From the NCBI RefSeq assembly GCF_004011695.2, contig NC_082417.1, positions 248,001-312,000 on the forward strand: DNA of 64,000 nucleotides, read 5' to 3'. This document shows, in pieces, positions 43,451 through 54,996 of this stretch. How positions within the stretch are numbered: position 1 is the first letter of the stretch; each line of letters starts with the position of its first letter. Source of the DNA: Ascochyta rabiei. Its lineage: Eukaryota; Ascomycota; Dothideomycetes; Pleosporales; Didymellaceae. A program made the translations under genes and the position numbers. The notes below the pieces were generated by a model. The model saw nothing but the letters and a program-made list of their open reading frames with translations, did not search any database and had not been told where the DNA came from.

Positions 43451-44569
43451 ATGACCCAACACGAGACAAACCCCACGTCGGAGGATCTCCAACGTTGCCA
43501 ATCGCACCTTTTTGATGATCCGCTCGACCTCGTCTCGGTTCTCTCTCCCGCATACACGATCATGACTCATGCAGGCAGTGGCACATACGGAGACGTGTAC
43601 TTCTGTCTCCCTAGCTCCATGATCATGGCAGCTCGGAATCACTTGACGGCACAGGCTGACTTGACAGTTGCGTGCGACGATCTGACTAAACAGCTTGTCG
43701 CCATCAAGATCTGTCAAGGCCCGAGCCTACCAACCTTGAAAAACGAGCTCGCTGTGCTACAGATCATTGCTACTACCAATCATGCACCGACAGTCGACAC
43801 AGCTTGCGGGAGCACCATCGCACATTGCGACGCCTTCTTCTTGTCTCTAGACCACGAAACAAGTCCGAGCGGCGACACGCACTACTTCACCACCGCCACG
43901 CTCCCACTAGTCTGTAGCCTCGACGTCCTCCTCTCTGAAACCCAGCATCTACCAGAGCCCTTCACGTGGCTCGTGTACGTCAAGATCCGCGAAGCACTGA
44001 CCTGGCTGATGAAATGCTGCAAACCAGGAATCGCGCACGGAGACTTGCATCCAGGCAACATCCTCATCGGCTACCCGACCCTCGACCCACGACAAGGACA
44101 GCAGCTGCCGCAAGTCAAGATGATCGATTTTGGGAACTCGCGCATCGCCAATGCAGAAACAGGTTACGCGTATGCACTTCTCTTTAGTCAAACGGTTCAC
44201 AAGGATCGGACGGCCTTCCTGCACTTGCTTGCCCTTGTGGTGGGAGTCATGTCGTTCGATGGACATGTGCCTAGTCGTTCGCCCAGCCGTAGCCCCCGTT
44301 TGGGTGGAGGAGAGAGTAGCGCTGAGTTCAGACAGTTTTGCAGGTTGGTTCAGCGGGCTGTGAAGCGTAGTACTTGGAATCATGGGGATGATTTGGTGGA
44401 GTTGGAGAGCCGTTTCAAGGGTTATGCTGAGCGGAAGCTGAGGGGGTTGGATGGAGAGAAGTGCAAAATGGTCTGGGATGCGGTGATGAATGGTACAGAA
44501 GAGCAACGAGAGGCTGTGCGGAGGAGGGTTGGGGAGTTGGTGGGTGTGGTCGTGGAGGGCGATCAGTAG
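43451..44569 (+). CDS. Divergent protein-kinase-like protein
   Basis: A single-exon gene of 372 aa. The glycine loop is GSGTYGDVY (residues 42-50), the ATP-binding lysine is Lys86 (AIKI), the catalytic loop reads HGDLHPGN (Asp198, Asn203) and the metal-binding motif is DFGN (Asp226). HGDLHPGN in place of HRDLKPEN is seen in atypical and small-molecule-type kinases (APH-like, ABC1-like). There is a 35-residue insert between the glycine loop and Lys86. After DFGN no standard APE motif is seen, and the C-lobe is short. Activity on proteins is therefore uncertain. The ATG at 43451 is the first in frame. Confidence 0.75.
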   Translation: MTQHETNPTSEDLQRCQSHLFDDPLDLVSVLSPAYTIMTHAGSGTYGDVYFCLPSSMIMAARNHLTAQADLTVACDDLTKQLVAIKICQGPSLPTLKNELAVLQIIATTNHAPTVDTACGSTIAHCDAFFLSLDHETSPSGDTHYFTTATLPLVCSLDVLLSETQHLPEPFTWLVYVKIREALTWLMKCCKPGIAHGDLHPGNILIGYPTLDPRQGQQLPQVKMIDFGNSRIANAETGYAYALLFSQTVHKDRTAFLHLLALVVGVMSFDGHVPSRSPSRSPRLGGGESSAEFRQFCRLVQRAVKRSTWNHGDDLVELESRFKGYAERKLRGLDGEKCKMVWDAVMNGTEEQREAVRRRVGELVGVVVEGDQ

Positions 44570-44793
44570 TCTTCGGCCTTTGTCGGTGGCATGATACGAA
44601 TCTTATAGGTGTGCTCATGGACGGCTCGCTATCTCTTTCCGCGGACTGCAATCAAACTTCGTCCTGTCTGGTCTGCTCTTTGAAGTCGTGAATGATCCGC
44701 GTCGACGTGTCGCTAGCGCGTTTTTGAAGCGGGGCCCCAGGCTTCGTCGCGTAGTTCCATCACCATCCAGCCAACACCGGAAGAAGATCAAGA

Positions 44794-47700
44794 ATGGAAC
44801 CCCACATAGTTGATCTGGGAGATTCCGACGTCGATACCGATGGAGAATCCGAGACGACGGAAGAGAGTCAAGAAACGGATGATTCAAGGACAGATGACGA
44901 GGAGGAGTTCAAGCATCAACTTCAAGACTGTTTAGACGAAGTGGAACATGAGGGAAACTACTCTGCTGTTCAACGTCATAAGCAGTACATCAACCCAGGA
45001 CTCTATATCAAGGACTTTGGCACCATTGGACTGCCGCTGTCGACGCGCGACGCCATTGCCATCACCGGCAAATGCCGAAAGGCACCATTTGGTAAAGGCG
45101 ATGAAACGGTCATCAACGAAGCTGTGAGACGAACCTGGGAGCTGGATGCGACAGATTATGGATTCGGTAATCCGGACTGGCAGCCCTTTCTCGAAACTCG
45201 AGTCCAGCAAACGATCCGGGATCTGGGCGTTCAAGTCTCGGCTCACGCGCAACCGTACAAGTTACTGCTCTACGAGGAGGGCGCGCACTTCAAGGCGCAT
45301 CGCGATACTGAGAAAGTTCCCGGCATGTTCGGGACCTTGGTCGTGTGTCTGCCGTCGCTGCACGCTGGTGGCTCGGTTCATCTGTCTCACAAGAACAAGC
45401 AACAAGAAATGGATACTGCAAGCGCGTCGGCGTTCGATTTACAGATCTTGGCATGGTACTCTGACGTACAACATGAGATTCGCCCAGTCGAGAAAGGGTA
45501 CCGTTTGGTGCTCACCTACAATCTTGTGCAGGATCAGAGCCTGCCCATGCAGACTGCAGCCGCACTCGACGCAAGGCATGATAGGTTGAGCACCCTACTC
45601 CAGACATGGAACAAGGAATACAGCCATCTCGACTATCTGGTATACCCACTGGAGCATAAGTACTCGGAGGCAAGTCTGTCATTGAGGAATCTCAAAGGCC
45701 AGGATGCTGCCAGGGGACAATATCTAGACAACATTTGTACAAGGAATGGGTTCTACTGGCTCTTGACTCGGATGACAAAAGAGTTGCAGGACGAAGACGA
45801 CTACTATAGCAATGACGAGGACGAAGAGGGGATTATCACTTTCGGAAAGACTATGCTGCCCAGCGGTCGATACGTCTACATTGGTGTGAACCAAGTTGAC
45901 GGGACCAAGATCCTGACGGAGGAGAAGGTCTTATACGACAGGGACCCGGACAGTGAGGAAGAGGGCGAATACACTGGCAACGAAAGTGCGCCTTCGATTC
46001 TCAGATACCACGATTCCGTAATCATTCTGATGACCAAGCGACAGATGTTAGACTCTTTCCGCAGATCCGACAGACATTCAGCCGAAGCGCTGATGGCTCT
46101 TTACGACATGGTACGGGAGGATCACGCTTGTGAGCCCAAACTCCGCCATGAAGCCTTTATTTTGATAATGCAAAAGGCTCTTATGCGAGTCATGTCCCAG
46201 GGGGATGACAGACGATCCGGAACGTACGGGTATTTGGTTTATGGCCTAGAAGAGCGTGAGAGGACGCTTGGAGAGTACGCGATGGTCTTCGAGACAATAG
46301 CGGACTATTGTCGCGAACAAAACTTGAGCAGCATCTTCACCGGGCTTCTTAGAAGCGCTGTGCAGGAAGCAAGATGGACATGCTCCAATCACCTCATCAA
46401 GCTGATCGCTAACCAGATTGTGTGGGAGACACGCACAGGCAACAACAATGCTTGGGACGACTGGTAATGTAACCCATCGTCTGGCTATGAAAAACACTAA
46501 CCAGCTGGAGGTTCTCGCAACGGGCGCAAGCTGCACCCACCTACAGATACGCAAACGAACTGCGGCAGGCCCTTGAAGGTTTCTCCAAAGTATTGCCTTT
46601 CGACGGTGCCGTCGCGTTTCACCAATGGAGGACGGCCCACCTTGAGGATACTGTTCGAAACGTACAATCTGCTAGCCTAGATGATGCGCAGTCCGTTCTC
46701 GATCTCATTCCTCATATTTCACGTGAGACGTATTTTGAGACGTAAGTCCTTGTCAATGATCCCAAATATCTCTCTGCTAACGTCCACAGCATTACTCGTG
46801 TGTTCGCAAATAACGTCGAGCGTCAAAGTCTTTCACGCTTTATGCACTGCCTGGCTGACGACCACACGATTTCCGAGGACGACATCGTCAAGCCTTCCTA
46901 TCAACTTCTTGCTAGTACTGCAACCACTACTTTGAAGCTATCTGCAACTGACATCACTGAGCCCGAACCACCTCGCGTTTTCGCTCAGCTAGTCCAATAT
47001 ACTGGTCGAATCAATGAGATCGGAACCTGCGCAGTTGAATGGCTCAATATCGTAGGACAATACTCATGGCTCGGGCTGGAGAGTGAAGCGAAACAGCTTC
47101 TTGGCGCCTGCCTCCCAGATCTTTCCACAGTCACAGAGACGTGGTCGAAATGGAAACACTGGTTTTTGTTCGTCGACAACCTGAAGGACCTGCTCGTTGA
47201 GCATCGGGGCCAAAAGCTCCACGACATTTGCAAAGCTTTCATCACCGACGTGCTGCACTCTTGCGCCAAGCACATCGCGCAAACTCGACCACAGCCGCCG
47301 CGGAATTGGGTCCGTACTACCAACGGCATCGACAAGGACTGCACCTGTACAGCATGCGCCGACTTGAACGCCTTTCTAACGAATCCAAAGGAGCGCATTG
47401 GCCGATTCTCCTACGCTGAGAGGACGCGCAAGCATCTTCGGTACAGACTCAGTAACGACTTCCACATCGACACTGAGAAGCGCAAATCGCCATACACTCT
47501 CGTAGTCACCAAGACCAACAAAACACACGAGGGACTTGAGGAGGAATGGCAGGCCCAGCTTCGTGCGATGCGCATTCAGTTGCAGACCATGAAGGGTTCG
47601 CTCGAGGGTATTGGCATCAATGCCGAAGAAGCTGCAGATCTGGATGCGCAGCTGGCAGGCGCTGGTGCCGCTAAAGGTGTTGCGAGTACAGCTCGGGGTT

Positions 47701-47798
47701 TGCAGCCTAGTCCTGCATCGAGACAGAACCTTGCTGCACCGCGAAGGGTTGCGGGAGCGAAGAGGAAATCAGACTTTGTCGACTTGACCGAGGATTAG
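44794..47798 (+). CDS. 2-oxoglutarate/Fe(II) oxygenase-domain protein
   Basis: Three exons, 44794-46463, 46505-46741 and 46790-47798 (introns 41 and 48 nt), give 971 aa. An acidic, Ser/Asp/Glu-rich N-terminus of 40 residues precedes a P4H-type oxygenase domain at about 70-245, with iron ligands His169 and Asp171 (AHRD) and His227 (QHEI) and the 2-oxoglutarate Arg237 in GYRLVL. The remaining 700 residues are helical with no domain I can name; they include an acidic stretch near 350 (EDDYYSNDEDEE) and a cysteine pair CTCTAC near 815. The last residues (FVDLTED) resemble a SUMO-interacting motif. The substrate is unknown; protein hydroxylation is inference. Confidence 0.82.
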
Positions 47799-48396
47799 AT
47801 CTCGGTTTGCTACAGCAGCCTGAGGCTGTCTGTTGATTGACTTCACTGAAAGGCTTTTTTCTTTCTCGCTATACGCGCTTGTTGATTGTGTCCTCTGTAG
47901 CTGCATCTCACTTTGTCACCATCTCCCTGCCCTCGGCATCGTAGTACTAGCTCCTGGTGGGCAAGCAGGCGACACAGGAAGATCTTCATCAGTTTCTTCC
48001 GCGATCTGAATGACACATCGATAGTAGCCGTGTCGGACTCGTATCGACTCCTTCAACAGATCACGGACCAAGCACGAGATTCATAGCGAGGAAGTGGGAC
48101 GTTATGCATGTGGAGTGGACGTCATCGAACTACGATATTCTTTCGAAATCAGTAAAAGGTTGGCCTCGTGTTATGCGTATAATGACCGGACATGCCGACT
48201 GCGTGGGTACGGAGCAGGACAGTCTGTGCAAATCAAGTTGGTAGCCTTCGCCTCGATGACCACGGTCCGAATGACTCGTTTTCCAAAAGACTGTTTTCTA
48301 CCACGCGTCAAATGCGACGTCCGCATCAAGAGAACTACGCTGCATCGTTTTCATTCCCAGATACTGCAGTACCACTCTACCTCTTGCAGTCTGCGC
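47799..48396. other. Convergent intergenic region
   Basis: 600 bp with no supported gene. A 213-codon plus-strand frame beginning at 48094 runs through the minus-strand gene next door and is treated as its shadow. Confidence 0.4.
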
Positions 48397-48949
48397 TCAC
48401 GCAACCAGCCAGCCCTCAAGCTCGTTCAGCGCAACAGCCTTGCTCGAGTGAAAGTTCGGAGTGAACACCACAATACTTTCACCACCCGACCTGTCCTTCG
48501 CCGTAACTTTGCCAGTCCATCGCTGAGCGGAAAAGATAAGGTCGTTGGGTGCCGGGCTGTGCTTACGGACGGAGACTTCGATCTCGCGGTACAATGGACT
48601 GCGCTCTTTCGTGATGACTGCGCTACATTTCAGTTGTCGCCACTTACGTTTTCGCAATTGCTGCGTACAGTGGGTTTGGACTTACTCTTGATGCGCTCCA
48701 TTTGGTCTTCAATCACGCAGGCGGAGTTGGAGTAGTAGAAGCGCGCCAACATGGTGATCGTCCACACAAAGGCCAACATATCAATGATGTCTGTCGTTAC
48801 GTCGTCAGATGGATGCGATGTGAGTATTGAGGGATTCATGTACCCCTGCTGGTGCATGGATTACAGTGACTTCTGAACGAGTGAAAGAAAGGATTGATGA
48901 TGCTCATCATCAGACCGCCTGTGCAGAGAACAATCACAGGGCGCATCAT
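48397..48949 (-). CDS. Small three-exon hypothetical protein
   Basis: Exons 48949-48844, 48790-48686 and 48617-48397 (introns 53 and 68 nt) join in frame to 143 aa. The first half is hydrophobic (VIVLCTGGLMM and MLAFVWTITMLARFYY), suggesting one or two membrane segments; the second half is charged (ERSPLYREIEVSV, SIVVFTPNFHSS). Donors GTACAT and GTAAGT and acceptors ACAG and GCAG are acceptable, and a branch-like CTGAC lies in intron 1. The start could lie further upstream, since the frame remains open to 49198. No family is recognised. Confidence 0.42.
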
Positions 48950-49426
48950 GTCGTCGTGAGCAGGGGCAATATCCAGGTCTGGGAAAGAGTGTTGTGTTGG
49001 AGAGTGAGAGGTTATTCGCACGGAAGACCAGAGCCGTGGGTGAAGTGAAGCGAAGCTGGCAGCAACCCTCCCCCACACTGGCCGAAGAAGGTACAATGGA
49101 AGAGCAGGTCGCCCATACACTTCGTTTTGTGTAGTGATAACTAGCTCACGCCACGACCTTGGTCTATCGAAGTGCCTGGGTCTCCGCAGTGTCGCCATTC
49201 ATCTTGATATGGACGCCCAGCTGCAGAGAAGAACGAGGAAAGGAAGCGCCAGGCGATGCAGAATGAGCAGATAAATTTGATATTTCCTCTCATCCATGTT
49301 GAAATACGAAACGGGGTATCATCGTTGAGGAGTCTCCAAACGCCTGTTAAATAACAGCAAACTGCATTGTTGAAGCAGACTTGCTCCATCTCCTGCGCCC
49401 CCTCTCCTTCGACCCTTTGTTATCAC
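48950..49426. other. Intergenic region upstream of small gene / 3' of CAF16
   Basis: No separate gene is supported. Part of it may code for an N-terminal extension of the small three-exon gene. Confidence 0.3.
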
Positions 49427-50356
49427 CTACTCCTTGTCGACCTTCTTCTCCGCGCCATAGCCGCCCTTGCCCTCAAGATTCTGGTAGGTCTTGCCTTCAG
49501 AACGTGGCGCGTTTCTGCCATTCCTGGGGCCTCTCTCGTCGAGGTCCTCCTGTAGCCAGTTGAGCACGAGCTCACCAAGCTGACTGTTGCCAGACAGAAC
49601 CCTCGAATCGGGATCGCTCTTCACGCCCATGTCATCCAGGCTACCCCACTTCTTGACCTTGCCAAGTGACATGTGTACCAGATGTGTAGGCCAGGTCGCG
49701 AGGTTATCCAAGATGTGTGTCGCGTACACGATGGTGCAGGGCCGCTCCCTGGTCTCCTTTTTCAAGAACGCCAAGAAGTTGGATCGCGACAGCAAGTCGA
49801 GATCGACGGTAATCTCGTCAAGCAAGAGGATGGTCCATGGTCGCAGCAGGCCCATGGCCAGCTGTACTCTTCTCCTCTCGCCATCAGACACGGCATGCAT
49901 GCGCCACGTGAGGTCGATGTCCAGAACCTGAACTAGCTCGGCGCACCGCTCCGCGTAGTACTGGCCACCGACAGAGTTGAGGAGGGTGACCACGTCGATG
50001 TCTGTCCGCACAATGGGGTTCAGAACCCACTCCAGGCCGAGATAAGTAACGCCCTCGAGGCCATGTTTGAAGGGGTCGACGCCTGCAATGGAGACGGTGT
50101 TGGCGGGGGCCATGCGCTTGCCGGAGAGCAGGCGCAGAAGCGTCGTCTTACCTGCGCCGTTGGCTATGTCTTGTCAGCGGCTATATGATTGGAGGCTTCG
50201 ATTGCCCTGCTTACCTCCGATCAGAAGGGTTCTGCTACCTGGTGGCAGGTTCAGAAAGACCTCTTTTAACCCACTCGAACCGTCAGGGAATGCATAGCTC
50301 AGTTCCTTCACGTCAATTGACGGCGCGGTCTTCTGTTCGTTGGCTTGAGTCGACAT
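49427..50356 (-). CDS. CAF16: CAF16-like ABC ATPase
   Basis: Two exons, 50356-50215 and 50163-49427 (51-nt intron), give 292 aa, essentially the length of yeast Caf16. The intron splits the Walker A motif, which reads GANGAGKTT at residues 47-55 after splicing. The signature region is SDGERRRVQ, Walker B is TILLLDEITVDLD, and ATHILDN holds the switch histidine. There is no membrane domain: this is a soluble, non-transporter ABC protein. Yeast Caf16 associates with the CCR4-NOT complex and Mediator, so a role in transcription regulation is inferred from the family. A Gly/Lys-rich tail ends the protein. Confidence 0.92.
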
Positions 50357-51181
50357 TGTGCTGTTAGTGTATGCGGGAGGTATCACGATGTAGGCTGGTA
50401 AGCCGTCGTGGTGGACTACTACATTATGTACTGTAAACTAAGCGTGTGGGGACTTCTCGGTGACTCGCGGTGTTGACGACATCAGATGCCGAACAACGGC
50501 TAGTGCCGAATTGGCAGGTCGCAGGGACTTCCAACCTCAGCTGTTCGGCACTTCAGTAAAGAATGATCTGCGGATTTTCAGTCCTCTATTCTGGATCGAC
50601 CCGTTACTGTCTTTACAAGAACAGAGCAGACATCATGGCAGCCACTGAATTGCGTCTGAACAGCTGCGTGCCTACGTGATCTAGGCTTCGAAACTGAGCA
50701 GCATCATTAGTGCTATCTTCATATCAATTAGCCATTGCAGTGCCCGACTCCTTCAAAAGCCCTCTCACTGTTCCTTTCATGTTCTAGTTTCCTTGGAGAT
50801 TAAAGTTGTATGCATGCTTGACTCGGCTTCTTTTCCTGTGTTTTTTCTTCTTTCAAATGTCGATTTACGCCCCTACTCGCACTTCTATTCCAACAGCCGA
50901 ACGTTTTCAGGAAATCTGTCCCACATCTGCAACCTCTCAATAAACCGCTTCTTCTTGTCACGGAAGGCATTTGTTCAACATTTTTGCTCGTAATTGCAAC
51001 CGTCTCGGTACCAAGTATTCACCGTGGGTTCGCCAACTAAAGGTTACGAAATATCTGTGAACCATGGAACGGTTACAAGCTCGAATAGATGCAGTATATG
51101 TCTGCCTACAAGCCTGGATATTCCCCAATCTCCATCCTCTGCAATTCTTATCAACCCGTCTTCCACAACGCTATTTCAACT
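50357..51181. other. Divergent intergenic region
   Basis: About 825 bp between two divergent start codons. No additional gene, repeat or RNA is supported. Confidence 0.4.
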
Positions 51182-51700
51182 ATGTCGATAAACTCAGTCT
51201 TTGCGACTGTCTCCAGCATCATCAGTGACCTGTTAGAATTCTTGTTCTACGTTATGCTGGCTCTCTTGGTCATGGGTGTCGGAGTGGTGGTCTTGGGTTC
51301 TCTTGCTGGAGGCACCTATGTTGCTTTCGACTATCTTAGAAACCCGGAAAGATACACGGTCAGCCGGATCATCGGTTAGTATCCCGGGGAACCTTAGGAC
51401 CTCTGCTAACCTATGAACATAGAGTGTGCGAAGAAACTGTACCCCGAGTACACGGCTTTCGAGGTCAAAACCAAGCGTAATCACGACAACACGGATGAAG
51501 ACCTTGGTCCCTCGCGGTGTTCTGCCGCCGTTTGCGGCACTAAAGAAGGCGAACAGTCTCAGCTAATGGTCATCGAGAGGTGGCATCAGCCCACGCTACT
51601 CCAGGACTTGGAGAGGAAGATCAAAGAGACTTTGCGCAGAAAGGAGGCAGGGTGCGATTTGGAGGCGGAGTATGAGTGGAGAGTTGTAGAGAGCGCTTAA
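51182..51700 (+). CDS. Small single-pass membrane protein
   Basis: Two exons, 51182-51374 and 51423-51700 (48-nt intron), encode 156 aa. Residues 15-47 are strongly hydrophobic (FLFYVMLALLVMGVGVVVLG), probably one or two membrane spans. The rest is soluble, with a helical region near 115-140 (LLQDLERKIKETLRRKE). The splice restores RIIECAKKLYPEY. The frame is open upstream to 51089, so the start is not certain. No family recognised; endomembrane location is inferred only from the hydrophobic segment. Confidence 0.58.
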
Positions 51701-53349
51701 TCCCCCTTGTCATCAGACGGTTTCAGGTAACGCTCGAGATTGCCTACTTTACAAGAGGAGAGATAGGATTAGGGTTGAGCATTTCCTTGTTTCAGATGAA
51801 ACGCCTGTATTAGAACATGATGGCTTCTTGCATCGCCCCAAGGATGCCGATCACCGGCTGCAATTGTGCATTCAAGCATCACACGATAGCGAATGAAAAC
51901 CACCTTCACTGAACCATAACTGCCTCTTCACGTACAACTCTGTTTTTGATAGAATTCTTATGAAGAAAACCCCGTATTCTCGAGAGTATCATTGCAAATA
52001 CATTTTTCTTGGTAAACTACAAGCCGCAAACGTGATCCACGAGCGAAATACAGCTGCCTTAAAAGCACAGGTTTCATGGGAGAAGCAGAAAGGGTGACAG
52101 TCCATGTAGAAGGTCATCGCATCAGCTGTTTGGAAGGATCATGTCCTGTAATCTTCACGCATGTAGACTCTCCCCCTGACAATCTGGTACAAGACCTTCA
52201 AAATTCCTCCCTAGTATCGAGCATCAGTCTGTCATGATCCTTGACTAGAATCAGGTGTCTTTTCAACACACAAAACCTGCATCTGGCTTAAGCTCTTTTC
52301 ATCGGATTATTCAATCCACACTCGCCCACGATAATTTTCGACTTCTCCACCACTCTTAGACGTTGAAGTCTATCATGGTGCTCGATTGTCCATGATCTTC
52401 TACATCTTGCCACTTTGCATGAATTTCAAGAACAAACAGAGATAAAACCATAAGCCGCATTGTGATTGGAGCCTAGGGAATGGTTGATTCAAGACTGAGA
52501 TGCGCATACATGTTACTATGGCTCGTGATCTGTAGGTAGGGCGCTCGGAATGATTCCATGCAATCTCATGAAGAAACGAAACCTGCCAGACAAGGCTGGC
52601 GGTCTCCTGGAACCAAGGCCAAGAAAGTATATCGGGCAAGCTGACGACACTACAGTCTTTCCCTGGTGATGCTATGTCATAGCCGAAACGAGTGTCAGGT
52701 AGCCTATCCGGATCTACACAAACACAAACATTTCTCACTTGTTGATACTTCTACTCAAAACAGGTTGCAGTCTTCCAAGAAAAGTTTCGCTGCGTTTTCT
52801 TCATGACGTTCTCAAACTCTACCACTGCCCCTCTCATCACGCCGCATTGGGCTACACGACTAACCGGGAACGAGGAATGCCGCTGCAACGATACCGTCCA
52901 TGAAACCGAAGTACCAGATGTCTAGGTTGCTACTTCGCCTAGGCAGAGTCGAAGAAGAAGTGGGATAACGACGAGACCTGAGCTTTGTGATATTTCTGGC
53001 CGGACTGTGATCGTGTGCCAGGCAGGACAAAGAGTACAAATCCATGGACTCCAAGGTCTAGGTCCAGGAAAATCACTGAAGGATGTTGCGTCTGCAGGCT
53101 CGTTGTTGCAGCTGCTTCCCTAGCTGAGATGTTTCAGATAGCTGTGATGGCAATATGTCTTGCGGCTGCTGACAGCATGGAAACCTAGCGTGCAACGACC
53201 TGAACAACAAGCATCTCATTGTGGTATCTTGGCAACTGCTACAGCGAATTCAAAGCCGCTCAATGTGATTCGAAAATGTCTCGCAACGGCAGGGTGTCGC
53301 GTCTCTATGCAAGTAGATCTCGCCTGTACAATTGATTGCTCCGCAAGGA
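51701..53349. other. 1.65-kb gene-poor region
   Basis: Neither strand has a frame with convincing protein character; the longest (52400-52738, minus) looks random. No tandem repeats of note. The two flanking genes converge, so it holds two 3' flanks and possibly a non-coding transcript. Confidence 0.4.
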
Positions 53350-54603
53350 CTATCTCTGGTCCAGCATGTGCTTGAACTTTTCAATCTACGTTTGCGTTAG
53401 CTCGATTCGTGTCCAATGATGTTTAGAACTTACCTTTGTGCTCAAGTATTTTTCCACCTCCTCGCTCTTGATGCCCTGCTTCCCGCCCGTCTTCCAAGCC
53501 AGAGGTACCATGGCTACCCTCTCCCTGACAACGACCTCTCTCGCAGGACCCTCCACCGCGCGGACCTTGTCGGGGTTGTTGGTGAGCAACCTGATTCCCC
53601 TCTCCCCATCTAGTCCCAGGTCCATGAGCATAGCGGTAGCCAGTCCATAACTCCTCGCATCTGCAGGGTGTCTAAGCAAAACATTCGCTTCGTAGGTATC
53701 GTTGCCCAGATCTTGCAGATTGTACGCTTTCAGTTTCTCGCCAAGCCCAATGCCGCGCCCTTCTTGCCGCAGGTAGATGATGGCGCCGCCAGAAGGCGAG
53801 AATGTGGGATCAGCCATTAGGCGTGCGCCTTCGTCGAGTTGCTCACCGCAGTCACAGCGCGCGGACCAGACGGTTTCACCGGTGTAGCACTCGGAGTGGA
53901 TGCGGACGAGGGGGAGGTCTGAGGTTGGGGTTCGAGTGTCGCCGTCGTCCGAAGAGGCCGGAGAAGGCGAAATCAGACCGTTGTCGAGGTCTGTCGTGCT
54001 TGGCTCGGATCTGCGTTTCGAGGGAACGCCTTCGGAGCGCTTGATTGCTTCTATGCGCGAGCTCGTTCGGCCGGGGAACAGCCGCCCTACATAGGCACCT
54101 CTGGTCATACGGTCAAGCTCTGTTTCCCCAGGTCTCTCCGCGTCCAGGGAACGCGAGCGGATCTGGCTGCCAAACACAATCGCCAGGTGCTCTTTGGTGT
54201 CTACGTTGTTGCGGTATACGTGCAGCCACATCTCGTGGCCGGTGGTGGTGGGTATGCGCGCCCGCACTTCGCACTCGACCACGGGCAGCTTTTCGAGGAG
54301 CTCAGGCCTTGGCGACTGGGTGGACACGGAGGTGTCGACAGGTATGGAGCGGGGCGGCCGGCGCGGCTGCGACGGGGTGCTGAAGCCGGGCGTCGCTGGA
54401 GGCGTGAATGCCGGCGAGATGATCGAGGGCGGGGGGTCAGATCCGCGGTGCTGCGATGCTCTGGGGCCGGGGTTGTGTGTCGTATCCTCCCCTACTGCGG
54501 CCCCTGACGTGTGGAAGTCAAAGCCGGTGCGGCTCGGGCTCTGGGGCTGCGGTGTGTGCAGTGGCGGTAGGCCCGGTGACGTGTGCGACGGTAGTTCGGG
54601 CAT
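53350..54603 (-). CDS. RIB1: GTP cyclohydrolase II
   Basis: Two exons, 54603-53434 and 53385-53350 (48-nt intron), give 401 aa. This enzyme opens the imidazole ring of GTP to begin riboflavin synthesis. The zinc site is HSECYTGE followed by CDCGEQL; the GTP-binding RQEGRGIGL and DLG motifs follow, and LLTNNPDK is also typical. The last exon supplies only 11 residues ([11 protein letters not shown]), which fit the family C-terminus better than read-through of the intron. The N-terminal 115 residues are Pro/Ser-rich and disordered, and a Ser/Thr-rich insert of about 45 residues separates the N-terminal part from the zinc motif. The start is the ATG at 54603. Confidence 0.94.
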
Positions 54604-54996
54604 GCTGAGGAATTCGTGCAAAGTCAATGGAAAGCAATGCGAGCAGCGGGAATGTGCGGACGTGTTAGCGACGTGTGGGCAGCATGTCGTGATGAGGCCG
54701 AGGGAGTTTCAGTGGGGTTGGCGACTCATGTCGAAAGCCCCGAGGCCGAAGCCGCTCCCGGGGTTCCTTTTGGAAGCCTGCGGAAGGGCGCCGACGTCTG
54801 ACTGCTGGAGCAGGCGGCGGATGCGTCAGCGTCTTGGTAAGCGACGCCCAGCAGACGGTGAAGTGTGGATGAGGGACGAGACGACGCTGGTTGCGTCTGT
54901 TTTGCTATGGCGATATGCAGTGCAGTTGTGGCTTCCTTCCGAATCTGTGTTACCCACGCCGTTCCCCTCATTCGCTCCACTGTCAACCGGCCCACC
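54604..54996. other. Intergenic region, RIB1 5' flank
   Basis: About 390 bp holding the promoter of RIB1 and the 3' flank of the sugar transporter, both on the minus strand. No other signal was seen. Confidence 0.35.

Noticed and set aside
48094..48735. 213-codon plus-strand ORF
   Set aside because: Basic, low-quality composition and it overlaps the better-supported spliced minus-strand gene.
52400..52738. 112-codon minus-strand ORF
   Set aside because: No recognisable motif and atypical composition in a gene-poor region.
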